DNA from: Croceicoccus ponticola
GTDB lineage: Bacteria; Pseudomonadota; Alphaproteobacteria; Sphingomonadales; Sphingomonadaceae
DNA length: 64,000 nucleotides
NCBI RefSeq assembly: GCF_004004515.1
Contig: NZ_RXOL01000001.1
Location: forward strand, 1,054,001 to 1,118,000
Direction: 5' to 3'
Below are positions 25,871-34,199 of this stretch, in pieces; the first letter of the stretch is position 1; each line of letters opens with the position of its first letter. The translations under genes were made by a program, and so were the position numbers. The notes below the pieces were generated by a model. It had not been told where the DNA came from. It saw nothing but the letters and a program-made list of their open reading frames with translations, and ran no database searches.

Positions 25871-26467
25871 TCAGCCCGCCACAGTCTCCCCTTCGCCGCG
25901 TGGCAAAAGCGCCCGAAGCTGACGCGCGGCAAGCTCGCGCGCATGGCCGAACGGCAGATCGAGCGACGCCGCAAGTGTCCGACCGATCGTCGCCTCGCCC
26001 AAGGCTTGGAGGACCAGCATCATCGTGACTTCGCGGACGCGCTGCCAATCTTCGCCCTCCGGCCCGATTTCATCGACCAGCGTGTGGATCGCGTCAAAAA
26101 TGGGATCCAGCGCATCCTCATTGCCGGACAGCGTCATCCACGCGGAAAGCGCCCCGGCACCCTCGCTGTCGAAAGCGTCGAAAACAAGGTCGACGACGTC
26201 GCGCGCCGTGCCCAATCCGGCCCGGCGTGCGGCCACCGCCTCTGCGATCGTTGCGCAAACCGTCTGGGCAAGATGCCCGGCAAGCGCTTTCTGCAACCCG
26301 GCCGCACTGCCGAAATGATGCAGCAGGTTCGAATGCGTCCGACCGACCTGTGCGGCTACGGCCTTCAACGTCACCGCCTGCGGACCAGCCTCGATCAGCA
26401 ATTCGCGCGCGGCTTGCAGCGCCATCTGGCGGCTGTCAGCGGGGCTCAAACGCTTCCTTGTTGACAT
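25871..26467 (-). CDS. TetR-family transcriptional regulator
   Basis: A 198-residue regulator with an N-terminal helix-turn-helix (about 30-60, TLKAVAAQVGRTHSNLLHHFGSAAGL, typical TetR DNA-binding domain) and a helical effector domain. The start ATG at 26467 is preceded by an in-frame TTG. It diverges from the PF10118 enzyme gene with only about 31 bp between starts, so autoregulation and control of that neighbour are likely. The ligand is unknown. Confidence 0.87.
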   Translation of the reverse strand: MSTRKRLSPADSRQMALQAARELLIEAGPQAVTLKAVAAQVGRTHSNLLHHFGSAAGLQKALAGHLAQTVCATIAEAVAARRAGLGTARDVVDLVFDAFDSEGAGALSAWMTLSGNEDALDPIFDAIHTLVDEIGPEGEDWQRVREVTMMLVLQALGEATIGRTLAASLDLPFGHARELAARQLRALLPRGEGETVAG

Positions 26468-26498
26468 CAATGTTAGCTACCTCCACCATCCCCGGAAT

Positions 26499-27386
26499 AT
26501 GGCGCGTAGCACAAACAAACTCGCTTCGACAGGTGCGCTGCATCCCCAAACAGGCGCAAAAATGCCTCTTCGCGCAATAACCGTTCGCGATGTGCGTTTT
26601 GCGCGAAACCAGTCGACCGCGCGCTGGTGGCTAGGCGGTGATCCCTTCGCCACGGCCATCTTCAATTCCCTGTCGATCAGCTTCCCTCGCGGAGAGGCAT
26701 ACTTTGTCGAATCGGTGCGCTTTTTCCGTGACGGAACGGTCGAGCCACTGACCAGCGAAATTCGCGACTTCATCTCGCAGGAAATCAATCACAGCCGCGA
26801 GCACCTCGCCTTCAACCGCACCGTCGCGCAGTCGGGCTACGACACCGCAGTGCTGGAAGATGTCGTGAAGAGGGTGCTCGATGACGCCCGCGCGCGAAAG
26901 CCCATCGTCAGCCTTGCCGTGACAATGGCGCTCGAACACTTCACCGCAATGTTCGCCCATCAGTTGCTGGCCGACCCGTCGATCCTTGCCGGCGCCGATC
27001 CCGAACTCGCCGAGCTGTGGCGTTGGCACGCGATCGAGGAAATCGAGCACAAGGCCGTGGCCTACGACACCTACCTCAGCGCGACGCGGGACTGGCCGCG
27101 TTTCCGCCGATGGAAATTGAAGGCGCTGCTCATGTTGCTGACGACGCGCAACTTCCTGCGACTGCGTTATGGCGGCGCGGTCGAGCTCCTGCGCCAGGAC
27201 GGCATCACCGGATGGCGGGCACACTGGGGCCTGCTGCGCTATGCGTTCGTGTCGCCGGGCATGGTTCGGCGCATCATCCCGGCGTGGATCGCCTATTTCC
27301 TTCCCGGCTTCCACCCATGGAACCATGACGACAGAGCCCTGATCGCCAAGGCTCTTAGTCAAAAGATCCTAGCCAAAGATTCCTAG
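26499..27386 (+). CDS. Predicted metal-dependent hydrolase, PF10118 family
   Basis: A 295-residue protein of the PF10118 group. Its helical body carries ligand-like motifs EINHSREH (about 90-97), MALEHFTAMFAHQ (about 145-157) and WHAIEEIEHKAVAYD (about 176-190). These Glu/His patterns resemble a di-metal ferritin-like site, so an oxidative rather than hydrolytic reaction is possible; that is inference. ATG 26499 or the Met at 26562 could be the start. The neighbouring TetR gene probably regulates it. Confidence 0.78.
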   Translation: MARSTNKLASTGALHPQTGAKMPLRAITVRDVRFARNQSTARWWLGGDPFATAIFNSLSISFPRGEAYFVESVRFFRDGTVEPLTSEIRDFISQEINHSREHLAFNRTVAQSGYDTAVLEDVVKRVLDDARARKPIVSLAVTMALEHFTAMFAHQLLADPSILAGADPELAELWRWHAIEEIEHKAVAYDTYLSATRDWPRFRRWKLKALLMLLTTRNFLRLRYGGAVELLRQDGITGWRAHWGLLRYAFVSPGMVRRIIPAWIAYFLPGFHPWNHDDRALIAKALSQKILAKDS

Positions 27387-27775
27387 GCTGCGATCAGCGG
27401 ACGCATTTCGGGCATCGCCCCCCTGTCGGAAAGCGACGGGAGGCTGGTGGTCAGCTGAGCCAAGGCGTCTTCCGATTCCGCGAACAGACCCAGATGACGC
27501 CAAGGCGGCGCGAGCCAGACCTGAGCCTCCCACACACGCCGCAGCGGATGCAGCAGCGCCGTCCCGATCAGCTTTGCACCATAAGCAAATGGCCCAGTGA
27601 CGGCTGGTCCAGATACGGCTGGCCCAGTTACGGCCGGCAGGGTGATGACAAGCCCGTAACCGATCGCTCCCACGCGCAGTGGATCGTGCCGCGTCGGGAC
27701 GGCAATCCGCGACAGCGCCGCGCGATCTTCCGGCCAGGCCGGGCGTATGAACAAGTTCTCGCTACGAATGAACAT
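27383..27775 (-). CDS. Short GNAT-like protein with internal 15-bp repeat
   Basis: A 130-residue protein whose first 20 residues (MFIRSENLFIRPAWPEDRAA) look like the opening strand and helix of a GNAT acetyltransferase. A GNAT-like ending (LIGTALLHPLRRVWEAQVWLAP) follows, but the central strands and the acetyl-CoA P-loop (R/Q-x-x-G-x-G/A) are missing. In place of part of the core is VTGPAVSGPAVTGP, encoded by three 15-bp tandem repeats at 27595-27639. It may be a decayed or re-purposed GNAT. It overlaps tail to tail with the PF10118 gene. Confidence 0.5.
   Translation of the reverse strand: MFIRSENLFIRPAWPEDRAALSRIAVPTRHDPLRVGAIGYGLVITLPAVTGPAVSGPAVTGPFAYGAKLIGTALLHPLRRVWEAQVWLAPPWRHLGLFAESEDALAQLTTSLPSLSDRGAMPEMRPLIAA
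27595..27639. repeat. Three tandem 15-bp repeats inside the GNAT-like gene
   Basis: Units CAGTGACGGCTGGTC, CAGATACGGCTGGCC and CAGTTACGGCCGGCA lie head to tail at 27595-27609, 27610-27624 and 27625-27639. The unit length is a multiple of three, so expansion would keep the minus-strand frame (VTGPA/VSGPA). Confidence 0.8.
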
Positions 27776-27881
27776 GGCTGCTCAATCCCTTCAGGCGCGG
27801 CATGGATGCCACGCGCGCGTTGCATATTCGTGGCAAGCCGGCCCTTTTCGAACCGGCTGCCAAGTGCAGGGAGAGCAAATG

Positions 27882-27916
27882 AAAAAGGGAGACGGGCTAT
27901 GGGCCCCTCTCCCTTT
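27882..27916 (-). terminator. Rho-independent terminator of rplU-rpmA
   Basis: On the minus strand AAAGGGAGA pairs with TCTCCCTTT (plus-strand 27908-27916 and 27884-27892). An inner GGGC/GCCC extends the stem, and the transcript continues with a run of U (27882-27886). It lies 65 bp after the rpmA stop and has the full stem-plus-U-tract form. Confidence 0.85.
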
Positions 27917-27980
27917 GCGGCCGGTCCGTCAAAGAACCGGCGGGGCCATCCCGTTAGGATGGCCCGTAATCGACCATCCG

Positions 27981-28250
27981 TTACTCGGCGGCTTCCGCCA
28001 TCGCTTCGACCGATACGAACTTGCGGCCGAGCTTGCCCTGATGGAAGCGGACCTGTCCTTCGGTGAGTGCGAACAGCGTGTGATCGCGGCCAATGCCGAC
28101 ATTGCTGCCGGGATAGAACTTCGTACCGCGCTGGCGGACGAGGATATTGCCGCCGATGACAGCTTCGCCACCGAACTTCTTCACGCCAAGGCGACGGCCG
28201 GCCGAATCGCGACCGTTACGCGATGAACCGCCTGCTTTTTTATGTGCCAT
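27981..28250 (-). CDS. rpmA: 50S ribosomal protein L27
   Basis: The 89-residue sequence starts [16 protein letters not shown] and continues with [24 protein letters not shown]-type conserved blocks, unmistakably bL27. The N-terminus of L27 reaches the peptidyl-transferase centre. There is no Firmicutes-type cleavable N-terminal extension. It follows rplU by 32 bp and is followed by a strong intrinsic terminator. Confidence 0.98.
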   Translation of the reverse strand: MAHKKAGGSSRNGRDSAGRRLGVKKFGGEAVIGGNILVRQRGTKFYPGSNVGIGRDHTLFALTEGQVRFHQGKLGRKFVSVEAMAEAAE

Positions 28251-28282
28251 GGTTTAATGCTCCGAATTCGTGTTGGCGGCGA

Positions 28283-28633
28283 TCAGGCCGCGTCTTCAGT
28301 CTTTTCATCGGCCTTCTTCGCGGCGGCCTTCTTGGCGGCGCCGACCGAAGTGATGCGCAGCAGCGTCAGCTGCTGGCGATGGCCGTTCTTGCGACGATAG
28401 TTGTGGCGGCGACGCTTTTTGAAAACGATCACCTTTTCCGACTTCGCCTGCGCGATGATCTCTGCCGAGACGATCACTTTGGATGCGTCTTCAAGCGTTT
28501 CGCCTTCGCCGGCGAGCAGGATGTCGCCCAGCGTGATCGTGTCGCCGGCTTCACCCGCCAGCTTCTCGACCGCGATCTTGTCTCCTGCGGCAACGCGATA
28601 CTGCTTGCCACCCGTGCGCACGATTGCGAACAT
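28283..28633 (-). CDS. rplU: 50S ribosomal protein L21
   Basis: A 116-residue bL21 starting [14 protein letters not shown], with the basic core [21 protein letters not shown] typical of the family. The C-terminus carries an Ala/Lys extension ([18 protein letters not shown]) common in alphaproteobacteria. The frame is open upstream of the ATG at 28633 without homology. The promoter must lie in the 264-bp spacer shared with the divergent lipoprotein gene. Confidence 0.97.
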   Translation of the reverse strand: MFAIVRTGGKQYRVAAGDKIAVEKLAGEAGDTITLGDILLAGEGETLEDASKVIVSAEIIAQAKSEKVIVFKKRRRHNYRRKNGHRQQLTLLRITSVGAAKKAAAKKADEKTEDAA

Positions 28634-28897
28634 TTTCTTCAAACCCGTTATCTGCGCCCGTTCCATGAGATTTGGAGGACCGGACCAATTGCCGTTCCCG
28701 CAGATGCCATGTCTGGGGCGATGAACCGGTCGCCGCGCAATTGCCACGCCACGAGCCGGATTGAGCGCTGCCCGTTAATCGAGAAGGTCAGCCCTGTCAA
28801 CGCGGGATTGGGGGATTTGTCCCCATAACGCCCACTTCCGGCGACGAAACAAAGGTGGGTGCTGGCGGGCGCAAATCAACCTGCTATGGGAGGCGGG
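28634..28897. other. Intergenic spacer with divergent promoters for rplU and a lipoprotein gene
   Basis: No convincing gene is present. The spacer must hold the ribosomal operon promoter and leader. The only structure I see is a small hairpin, GGGGA (28811-28815) with TCCCC (28820-28824) and loop TTTG. Confidence 0.5.
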
Positions 28898-29440
28898 ATG
28901 CTGAACGATTTCAACTCCCACCTGTCCCGCGCGCTGGTTACCGCCCTTACCATGGCCGTACTTTCGGGATGTGCCGCCGATACGACGAAATATCCTTCGC
29001 TCGCCCGGCGCGACGCAGAACGGATGACCGGCGGTGCCGCCGTGGCAGAGCCGACCGAAACAGCACCTGCCACACCTGCGCCGCCGCCCGCCGACCTGCC
29101 GGGCAAACTGGCTGCCATCGAACGTGCCGCCAATTCGTCGCACGAGACGTTCCTGTCGCGCGAAGCCGTCGCCCGCAGCCGCGCACGTGCCGCGGCGGGA
29201 TCGGCACCGGGCACATTGTCATGGTCCGACGCAGAAGTTGCCCTATCCAGCCTCGAATCGGCGCGCAGCGATACGATGTTCTCGCTGGCCGATCTCGATT
29301 CGCTGCTGGCGACCGGCGCGGTTTCGCAAGCCGATACCGGCATTCCGGCGGGCCTTCCTGCAATCGCGGCCTCGCGCGAGCGGGTCGCAGCGCTGGTGGC
29401 GGCCGAAGATGTCGTGCTGGCGCAATTGCGCGGGCTTTAG
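28898..29440 (+). CDS. Lipoprotein of unknown function
   Basis: A 180-residue protein with a signal peptide ending in the lipobox LSGC (Cys25). An Ala/Pro/Thr-rich linker (about 47-72) precedes a helical C-terminal domain. The linker suggests a tethered domain reaching across the periplasm. I do not recognise a named family. The ATG at 28898 has a good GGGAGGCGGG upstream site. It ends 1 bp before the convergent moaE stop. Confidence 0.7.
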   Translation: MLNDFNSHLSRALVTALTMAVLSGCAADTTKYPSLARRDAERMTGGAAVAEPTETAPATPAPPPADLPGKLAAIERAANSSHETFLSREAVARSRARAAAGSAPGTLSWSDAEVALSSLESARSDTMFSLADLDSLLATGAVSQADTGIPAGLPAIAASRERVAALVAAEDVVLAQLRGL

Positions 29441-29441
29441 T

Positions 29442-29891
29442 TCAGGGTACGTCCTGCCAGCGGGTCAGGTCGGCATGGTCGCTGTCGCGCGGTTCGATCC
29501 AGCGCCAGCCTTCGCCGGTTTTTTCCCGTTTCCAGAACCACGCGCTGCTTTTCAGGTGATCCATCAGGAAATCCGCCGATGCGAAAGCATCGCGGCGATG
29601 TTTCGCGGCACAGGCGACCAGCACGATCGGATCGCCCGGCATCATTACTCCGACGCGGTGGACTACCAGCACCGCCATCAACGGCCAGTGCGATTCGGCC
29701 CGCACGACAAGCTGTTCCATGCCCGGCAAAGTGAGCGGTGCGAAATGGCGAAGTTCCAGCGCCTCTACCGCGTCGCCGGGTTCCTGGCGCACTTGGCCCA
29801 GAAAGCTGACGATACCGCCCGCGCTTTCGCGGCCATTGGCAAAATCCGCCAATTCGGCGTGCGGATCGAACGCCCCGCCGGCAATGCGCAC
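29442..29891 (-). CDS. moaE: Molybdopterin synthase catalytic subunit MoaE
   Basis: About 149 residues. MoaE transfers sulfur from MoaD thiocarboxylate to precursor Z to make molybdopterin. Conserved segments are GGIVSFLGQVR (about 27-37), LELRHFAPLTL, the HRVGVMMPGDP strand, and the active-site helix AAKHRRDAFASADFLMDHLKSSAWFWKRE with its catalytic lysines. The frame stays open into moaD. I chose GTG 29891 (VRIAGGAF); TTG 29900, directly after the moaD stop, is an alternative. Confidence 0.9.
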   Translation of the reverse strand: MRIAGGAFDPHAELADFANGRESAGGIVSFLGQVRQEPGDAVEALELRHFAPLTLPGMEQLVVRAESHWPLMAVLVVHRVGVMMPGDPIVLVACAAKHRRDAFASADFLMDHLKSSAWFWKREKTGEGWRWIEPRDSDHADLTRWQDVP

Positions 29892-29901
29892 CCGGCGCAA
29901 G

Positions 29902-30147
29902 TTAGCCCCCGCTGACGGGAGGGAGGAAAGCGAGCTCGTCACCGTCGCCGGCCATGACCTCACCCGGCGCGACAAGGTTGCCATTAAGCGCCATGCGAAT
30001 TTTCGCGCCGACCAGTGCGACCGCCAGTTCAGGCTCCAGCCGTTCGGCGATCGCGGCGAGCGTCAGCGGTTCCGCGACATCCAACGCGATTTCGCCCGCG
30101 CCCGCGACATCCTCCAGCGGTCCCAAGAACAGCAGCAGCAAGGCCAT
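29902..30147 (-). CDS. moaD: Molybdopterin synthase sulfur carrier subunit MoaD
   Basis: An 81-residue ubiquitin-like protein that ends in the required Gly-Gly (FLPPVSGG), which is adenylated and converted to a thiocarboxylate. The start of the fold reads MALLLLFLGPLEDVAG and DELAFLPPV is the last strand. It lies 4 bp after moaA and directly before moaE, so the three form one translation-coupled unit. Confidence 0.92.
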   Translation of the reverse strand: MALLLLFLGPLEDVAGAGEIALDVAEPLTLAAIAERLEPELAVALVGAKIRMALNGNLVAPGEVMAGDGDELAFLPPVSGG

Positions 30148-30151
30148 CGAA

Positions 30152-31159
30152 TCAGCCGCCCGTCACCGACATGTGTCGGGCAAGCGCAGGAGCCTCGCCC
30201 TTTTCGCGAATCGCGAAGTTGTGCCGATGGGGCTTTATCGTCATCGCCTCGGTCAGCGCGGCATGCAGCGCCGCATCGGGATCATCGGACCGCACGGCGG
30301 CGCGCAAGTCCACCTGCTCCCGCCCGCCGAGGCAAGCGTACAGTTGCCCGGTCGTGGTCACCCGGACCCGATTGCAGCTGTCGCAGAAATTGTTCGTCAA
30401 TGGCGTGATGAGGCCGAGCCGCCCGCCCGTCTCCTCCACTGTCACATACCGCGCCGGGCCGCCCGACCGGTGCGCATCGTCGCGCAGCGTCCAGCGCCGT
30501 TCCAGCGTTTCACGCACTTGGGTGAGTGGCAGGTAATGATCGACCCGTTCGCCATCGACCTCGCCCAACGGCATGACCTCGATCAGCGTCAGTTCGTGCC
30601 CTTCGCCATGCGCCCAGGCGATGACGTCGGCGATCTCGCCTTCGTTCACGCCCTTCAGCGCAACGGTGTTGATCTTGACCGCAAGGCCCGCCGCCTTGGC
30701 CGCCGCGATGCCGTTCAGCACTTGCGAAAACCGGTCGCGGCGCGACAGTTCGGCAAACCGTTCGGCGTCCAGCGTGTCGAGCGAGACGTTCACTCGCCGC
30801 ACGCCCGCTTCGAACAGGTCTTCGGCAAATTCGTCAAGCCGGGTGCCGTTGGTCGTCAGCGTCAGTTCGTCCAGCCCGTCGCCCACCTTGCGGCCCAGCG
30901 CGCGAACAAGGTCGATCATGTCCCGCCGCACCAGTGGTTCGCCGCCGGTCAGTCGGATCTTGGTCACGCCGCGCGCGATGAAGGCAAGCGCGACCTTGTG
31001 AAGTTCTTCAAGCGAGAGCACTTCTGCCCGCGGCAGGAACTGCATCTTTTCCGGCATGCAATATTGGCAACGCAAATCGCACCGGTCCGTCACCGAAAGG
31101 CGCAGATACGTGATGCGGCGTTGAAAACCGTCGATCAAAGGTGAATTGCCGGAAACCAT
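30152..31159 (-). CDS. moaA: GTP 3',8-cyclase MoaA
   Basis: A 335-residue radical-SAM enzyme, first step of molybdenum cofactor synthesis. The radical-SAM cluster CDLRCQYC has Cys27, Cys31 and Cys34. A second C-terminal cluster site is indicated by NFCDSCNRVRVT. The chain ends SVTGG, the Gly-Gly tail that MoaA needs for activity with MoaC. The ATG at 31159 is preceded by an in-frame GTG. MoaC is not in the window. Confidence 0.95.
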   Translation of the reverse strand: MVSGNSPLIDGFQRRITYLRLSVTDRCDLRCQYCMPEKMQFLPRAEVLSLEELHKVALAFIARGVTKIRLTGGEPLVRRDMIDLVRALGRKVGDGLDELTLTTNGTRLDEFAEDLFEAGVRRVNVSLDTLDAERFAELSRRDRFSQVLNGIAAAKAAGLAVKINTVALKGVNEGEIADVIAWAHGEGHELTLIEVMPLGEVDGERVDHYLPLTQVRETLERRWTLRDDAHRSGGPARYVTVEETGGRLGLITPLTNNFCDSCNRVRVTTTGQLYACLGGREQVDLRAAVRSDDPDAALHAALTEAMTIKPHRHNFAIREKGEAPALARHMSVTGG

Positions 31160-31177
31160 CACGTTCGAAATGACAGA

Positions 31178-31501
31178 TCATCCGGCAATGAGCAATTGCC
31201 CTGTGATGCCTTCGTTGCCCGCAAGGAAGCTGATCGTCGCTGCAATCGCGGTTTCGTCCGGCTCAGTTCCAGCTGGAGCAACCGCATTTATCCGCAGCGG
31301 CGCATATTTGCGAGCCAGCGCGGCGATCGCTTCGTTGCGCCAGCGGTGCGGTTTACCCTCCGCATGATCGAAACGGACAACGATCGATTCGCCATCAACC
31401 AACGCGGCTTCGATCTGCGGCAATATTTTTGTGTGAAAGCGGGCCGCGGCGGCAAGCGGTTCTGCGCCGCGCATTTGCGCCTGAATGACCCGCCCCGTCA
31501 T
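31178..31501 (-). CDS. Truncated SDR-like protein coupled to folB
   Basis: A 107-residue protein resembling only the C-terminal half of a short-chain dehydrogenase. RNEAIAALARKYAPLRINAVAPAGTEPDE corresponds to the helix-strand after the active site (LAPLRVNAVAPG), and ISFLAGNEGITGQLLIAG to the usual ITGQxLxVDGG end. The cofactor motif TGxxxGxG and the catalytic Tyr-x3-Lys are absent, so it cannot act as a normal SDR. Its ATG overlaps the folB stop (ATGA), indicating translational coupling. FolM-type SDRs work in pterin metabolism, which hints at a folB-related role; that is inference. Confidence 0.65.
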   Translation of the reverse strand: MTGRVIQAQMRGAEPLAAAARFHTKILPQIEAALVDGESIVVRFDHAEGKPHRWRNEAIAALARKYAPLRINAVAPAGTEPDETAIAATISFLAGNEGITGQLLIAG

Positions 31502-31872
31502 CAGCGGCGGTTCCGCACCAACGTCATGCCGATCTTCTCGTCCGCTTCGGCAATAGCCAGCTTGACGATCTTGACGGTGACCTTGCGAACGCGCTCATCC
31601 TGTAGAAACAGCGTTTCGCAGATGTGTTCGCCGACCGCTTCGATCAGTTTGAAATGCACGCCCGGTGGCAGCGCGTCAGTGGCCGCGAATTTCAGGTCCA
31701 TGTAGTTCTTGCTGGCGCCAAGCGGCGTGTCGGGGTCGAACCGTTCGACCATCGCGAGATCGACTGCGATGGATATCCGCAACGGCTGCGGCTTACCGGT
31801 TTCTTCGGAATAGATTCCGGTCAGAACGTCAACGACGAGATCGTCGATCTCAAGCGTCAGGCTGTCGGTCAT
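31501..31872 (-). CDS. folB: Dihydroneopterin aldolase FolB
   Basis: A 123-residue tunnel-fold enzyme of folate synthesis. Recognisable parts are LTLEIDDLVVDVLTGIYSEETGKPQPLRISIAVD at the start, a central YMDLKFAATD strand, LIEAVGEHICETLF (helix with catalytic residues) and VRKVTVKIVKLAIAEAD near the end. Both neighbours overlap it by ATGA: the methyltransferase upstream and the SDR-like gene downstream. Confidence 0.88.
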   Translation of the reverse strand: MTDSLTLEIDDLVVDVLTGIYSEETGKPQPLRISIAVDLAMVERFDPDTPLGASKNYMDLKFAATDALPPGVHFKLIEAVGEHICETLFLQDERVRKVTVKIVKLAIAEADEKIGMTLVRNRR

Positions 31873-32768
31873 TGCTGGCCCTCGTCGTTGACCCAGCGCG
31901 CAAAGATCGCGGTAGGGAGGATGCGGGACCCATCGCCGGATTCGCGCACGGCGAGCTCACCATGTTCGATCCGGCCGGGCAGCCCGTCGAATTTTTCGGC
32001 GAGCAGGCCTGCAAGCGCGAGCGAGCTCATCCGCACGGCATAGGCGGTCAGGAACAGAAACCGCGAATCGGCGTCGAGCAATTGGCGGCAATCGGTGACG
32101 AGGCCGGGCAAGGCATCCTCCAGCCGCCACACCTCTCCCGTCGGGCCGCGCCCGAATTTCGGAGGGTCAAGGATAATGCCGTCATACCGTCGCTCGCGCC
32201 GCACTTCGCGCGCCGTGAATTTGACCGCATCGTCGACCAGCCACCGGATCGGCGCGTCCGACATGCCCGACAGCGCCGCGTTCTCGCGCGCCTGCGCCAC
32301 CGATTTCTTGCTCGCGTCGACATGTGCGACGCGGCCCCTGCGGGCAAGGCTGAGCGAACCGACGCCGGTATAGCCGAACAGGTTTAGGCAGAGCGGATCG
32401 TCCAACCCATCAAGCTGTGCGTCCATCCAGTCCCACACCGGGGCCATGTCCGGAAAGAAGCCGAGATGCCGGAACGGCGTGCACTGCGCGGTGAAATTGA
32501 CCCCGCGCCAGCTGAGCGGCCAGCCGTCGCGCGGGACATTGCCGATGAAATGCCAGCGCCCGCCGCCATCTTCATCGCTGGCGGGGATGAATTCGCCGTC
32601 AGCATCCCACTGCGCGATGCGCGGCGTCCACATCGCCTGCGGTTCGGGGCGAATGAAGCGATATGGTCCATACGATTCGAGCTTGCGGCCATCGCCGCTG
32701 TCGAGCAGGCGATAACCGTCCCAGCCCTCTCCGGTCAGGAGCGTCGGGATTTCGACCAGTTCCGCCAT
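31869..32768 (-). CDS. Class I SAM-dependent methyltransferase, RlmI-like
   Basis: A 299-residue enzyme. The SAM-binding strand LCLNLFGYTGVGSLSLARRG (motif I) is followed by VAHVDASKKSVAQARENA (acidic loop) and LDPPKFGRGPTGEVW, the DPPK catalytic loop of 23S rRNA cytosine methyltransferases such as RlmI. The N-terminal 90 residues lack a clear PUA domain, so the exact target is uncertain. The ATG at 32768 is 13 bp after thrC. Its stop overlaps the folB start. Confidence 0.82.
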   Translation of the reverse strand: MAELVEIPTLLTGEGWDGYRLLDSGDGRKLESYGPYRFIRPEPQAMWTPRIAQWDADGEFIPASDEDGGGRWHFIGNVPRDGWPLSWRGVNFTAQCTPFRHLGFFPDMAPVWDWMDAQLDGLDDPLCLNLFGYTGVGSLSLARRGRVAHVDASKKSVAQARENAALSGMSDAPIRWLVDDAVKFTAREVRRERRYDGIILDPPKFGRGPTGEVWRLEDALPGLVTDCRQLLDADSRFLFLTAYAVRMSSLALAGLLAEKFDGLPGRIEHGELAVRESGDGSRILPTAIFARWVNDEGQQ

Positions 32769-32781
32769 CAGCGCGGCCCCG

Positions 32782-34188
32782 TCATGACGGGCTGGCGGTG
32801 GCCCGCTCGGCAACGAAGGCAGCCACGGCTTCGTATGTGCCGGGCAGTTCTTCGTAACGTTCCTCACGCTCAAGCAAGTCGCCGATACGCGGCGGCAGCG
32901 CAGGGGTCTGGCCGATCGCCTTTTCCACTGCCGGCCCAAACTTCGCGGGATGCGCCGTGGCCAGCGTCACCATCGGCACGCCCGCGGGAAGCTTGGTGGC
33001 CAGTGCCGCGTGCAGGCCGATGCCGGTATGCGGATCGATCACCTCGCCGCAATTTTCCCATGCCCATCGCATCGCCGCCGCGGTCTGGTCCGCATCGGCG
33101 CGTTCGGACGAGAACAGCGCCGCCGCCCCGTCACGCTGCGCATTGGTCAGCTGCATCGCCCGGGTCGTTTCGAACCCGCGCATCTGGTCTGCCAGGGCGA
33201 TCCCGTCGCGCCCGCCGGCATCGAACAACAAGCGCTCGAAGTTCGACGAAACCTGAATGTCCATCGACGGGGCATCGGTCGGCGTGACGCCGTGGGCGGA
33301 ATAATCGCCGCTGGAAAGCGCGCGGTGCAGGATGTCGTTGATGTTGGTCGCCACGACAAGGCGTTCGATCGGCAGCCCCATTTTTGCTGCGACGTACCCG
33401 GCGAAGACGTCACCGAAATTGCCGGTCGGCACACTGAACGCGACTTTGCGATAGGGCGCGCCCAGCTGAACCGCAGCGGCGAAATAATACACCACCTGCG
33501 CCATCAGCCGCGCCCAGTTGATCGAATTCACCGCGCTTATCCGGAACCGCCCAGTCATCTCCGTATCGCCGAACATGCGCTTCACCATCGCCTGCGCATC
33601 GTCGAAACTGGCGTCGCAGATGGCGATGTTGTGGACGTTAGGCGCGATCATGCTGGTCATCTGGCGACGCTGCACTTCGGACACCCGGCCCTTTGGGTGC
33701 AGCATGAAGATATCGATCTTCGCCCGCCCCGCCACCGCGTCGATCGCGGCGGAACCGGTATCGCCGCTGGTCGCGCCGACGATCGTCAGATGCTGTTCGC
33801 TGTCCTTCAGGAATTCCTCGAACAACAGGCCGAGCAACTGGAGCGCGACATCCTTGAACGCCAGCGTCGGCCCATGGAACAATTCAAGCAGCCACTGCGT
33901 CTCGTCGAATTGCTTCAACGGGGTAACCGCCTTGTGGGCAAAGGTGCCATAGGCCTGCGTCGTCAGTTCCAGCAGCCGTTCGGGCGCGATGCAGTTTCCG
34001 ACAAACGGCTGCATGACCCGCGCCGCGAGTTGCGCATAGGGCAGACCCGCCATCGCGGCGATTTTATCCTTGGCGAACGTCGGCCATGCGCGCGGCACGT
34101 AAAGCCCGCCGTCACTAGCCAACCCGGCCAGCGTGGCGCCACGAAAATCGAGCGCTGGCGCGCTACCCCTGGTCGAAACATATTCCAT
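32782..34188 (-). CDS. thrC: Threonine synthase
   Basis: A 468-residue PLP enzyme converting O-phosphohomoserine to threonine. The PLP lysine is in FHGPTLAFKDVALQLLG (Lys112). The phosphate-binding loop is GATSGDTGSAAI, and VPTGNFGDVFAGYVAAKMGLP is also diagnostic. The long N-terminal module (STRGSAPALDFRGATLAGLASDGGLYVP) marks the class I type. The ATG at 34188 gives that start; an 11-bp gap separates it from the SURF1 gene upstream. Confidence 0.96.
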   Translation of the reverse strand: MEYVSTRGSAPALDFRGATLAGLASDGGLYVPRAWPTFAKDKIAAMAGLPYAQLAARVMQPFVGNCIAPERLLELTTQAYGTFAHKAVTPLKQFDETQWLLELFHGPTLAFKDVALQLLGLLFEEFLKDSEQHLTIVGATSGDTGSAAIDAVAGRAKIDIFMLHPKGRVSEVQRRQMTSMIAPNVHNIAICDASFDDAQAMVKRMFGDTEMTGRFRISAVNSINWARLMAQVVYYFAAAVQLGAPYRKVAFSVPTGNFGDVFAGYVAAKMGLPIERLVVATNINDILHRALSSGDYSAHGVTPTDAPSMDIQVSSNFERLLFDAGGRDGIALADQMRGFETTRAMQLTNAQRDGAAALFSSERADADQTAAAMRWAWENCGEVIDPHTGIGLHAALATKLPAGVPMVTLATAHPAKFGPAVEKAIGQTPALPPRIGDLLEREERYEELPGTYEAVAAFVAERATASPS

Positions 34189-34199
34189 GGGCCGCGCGC

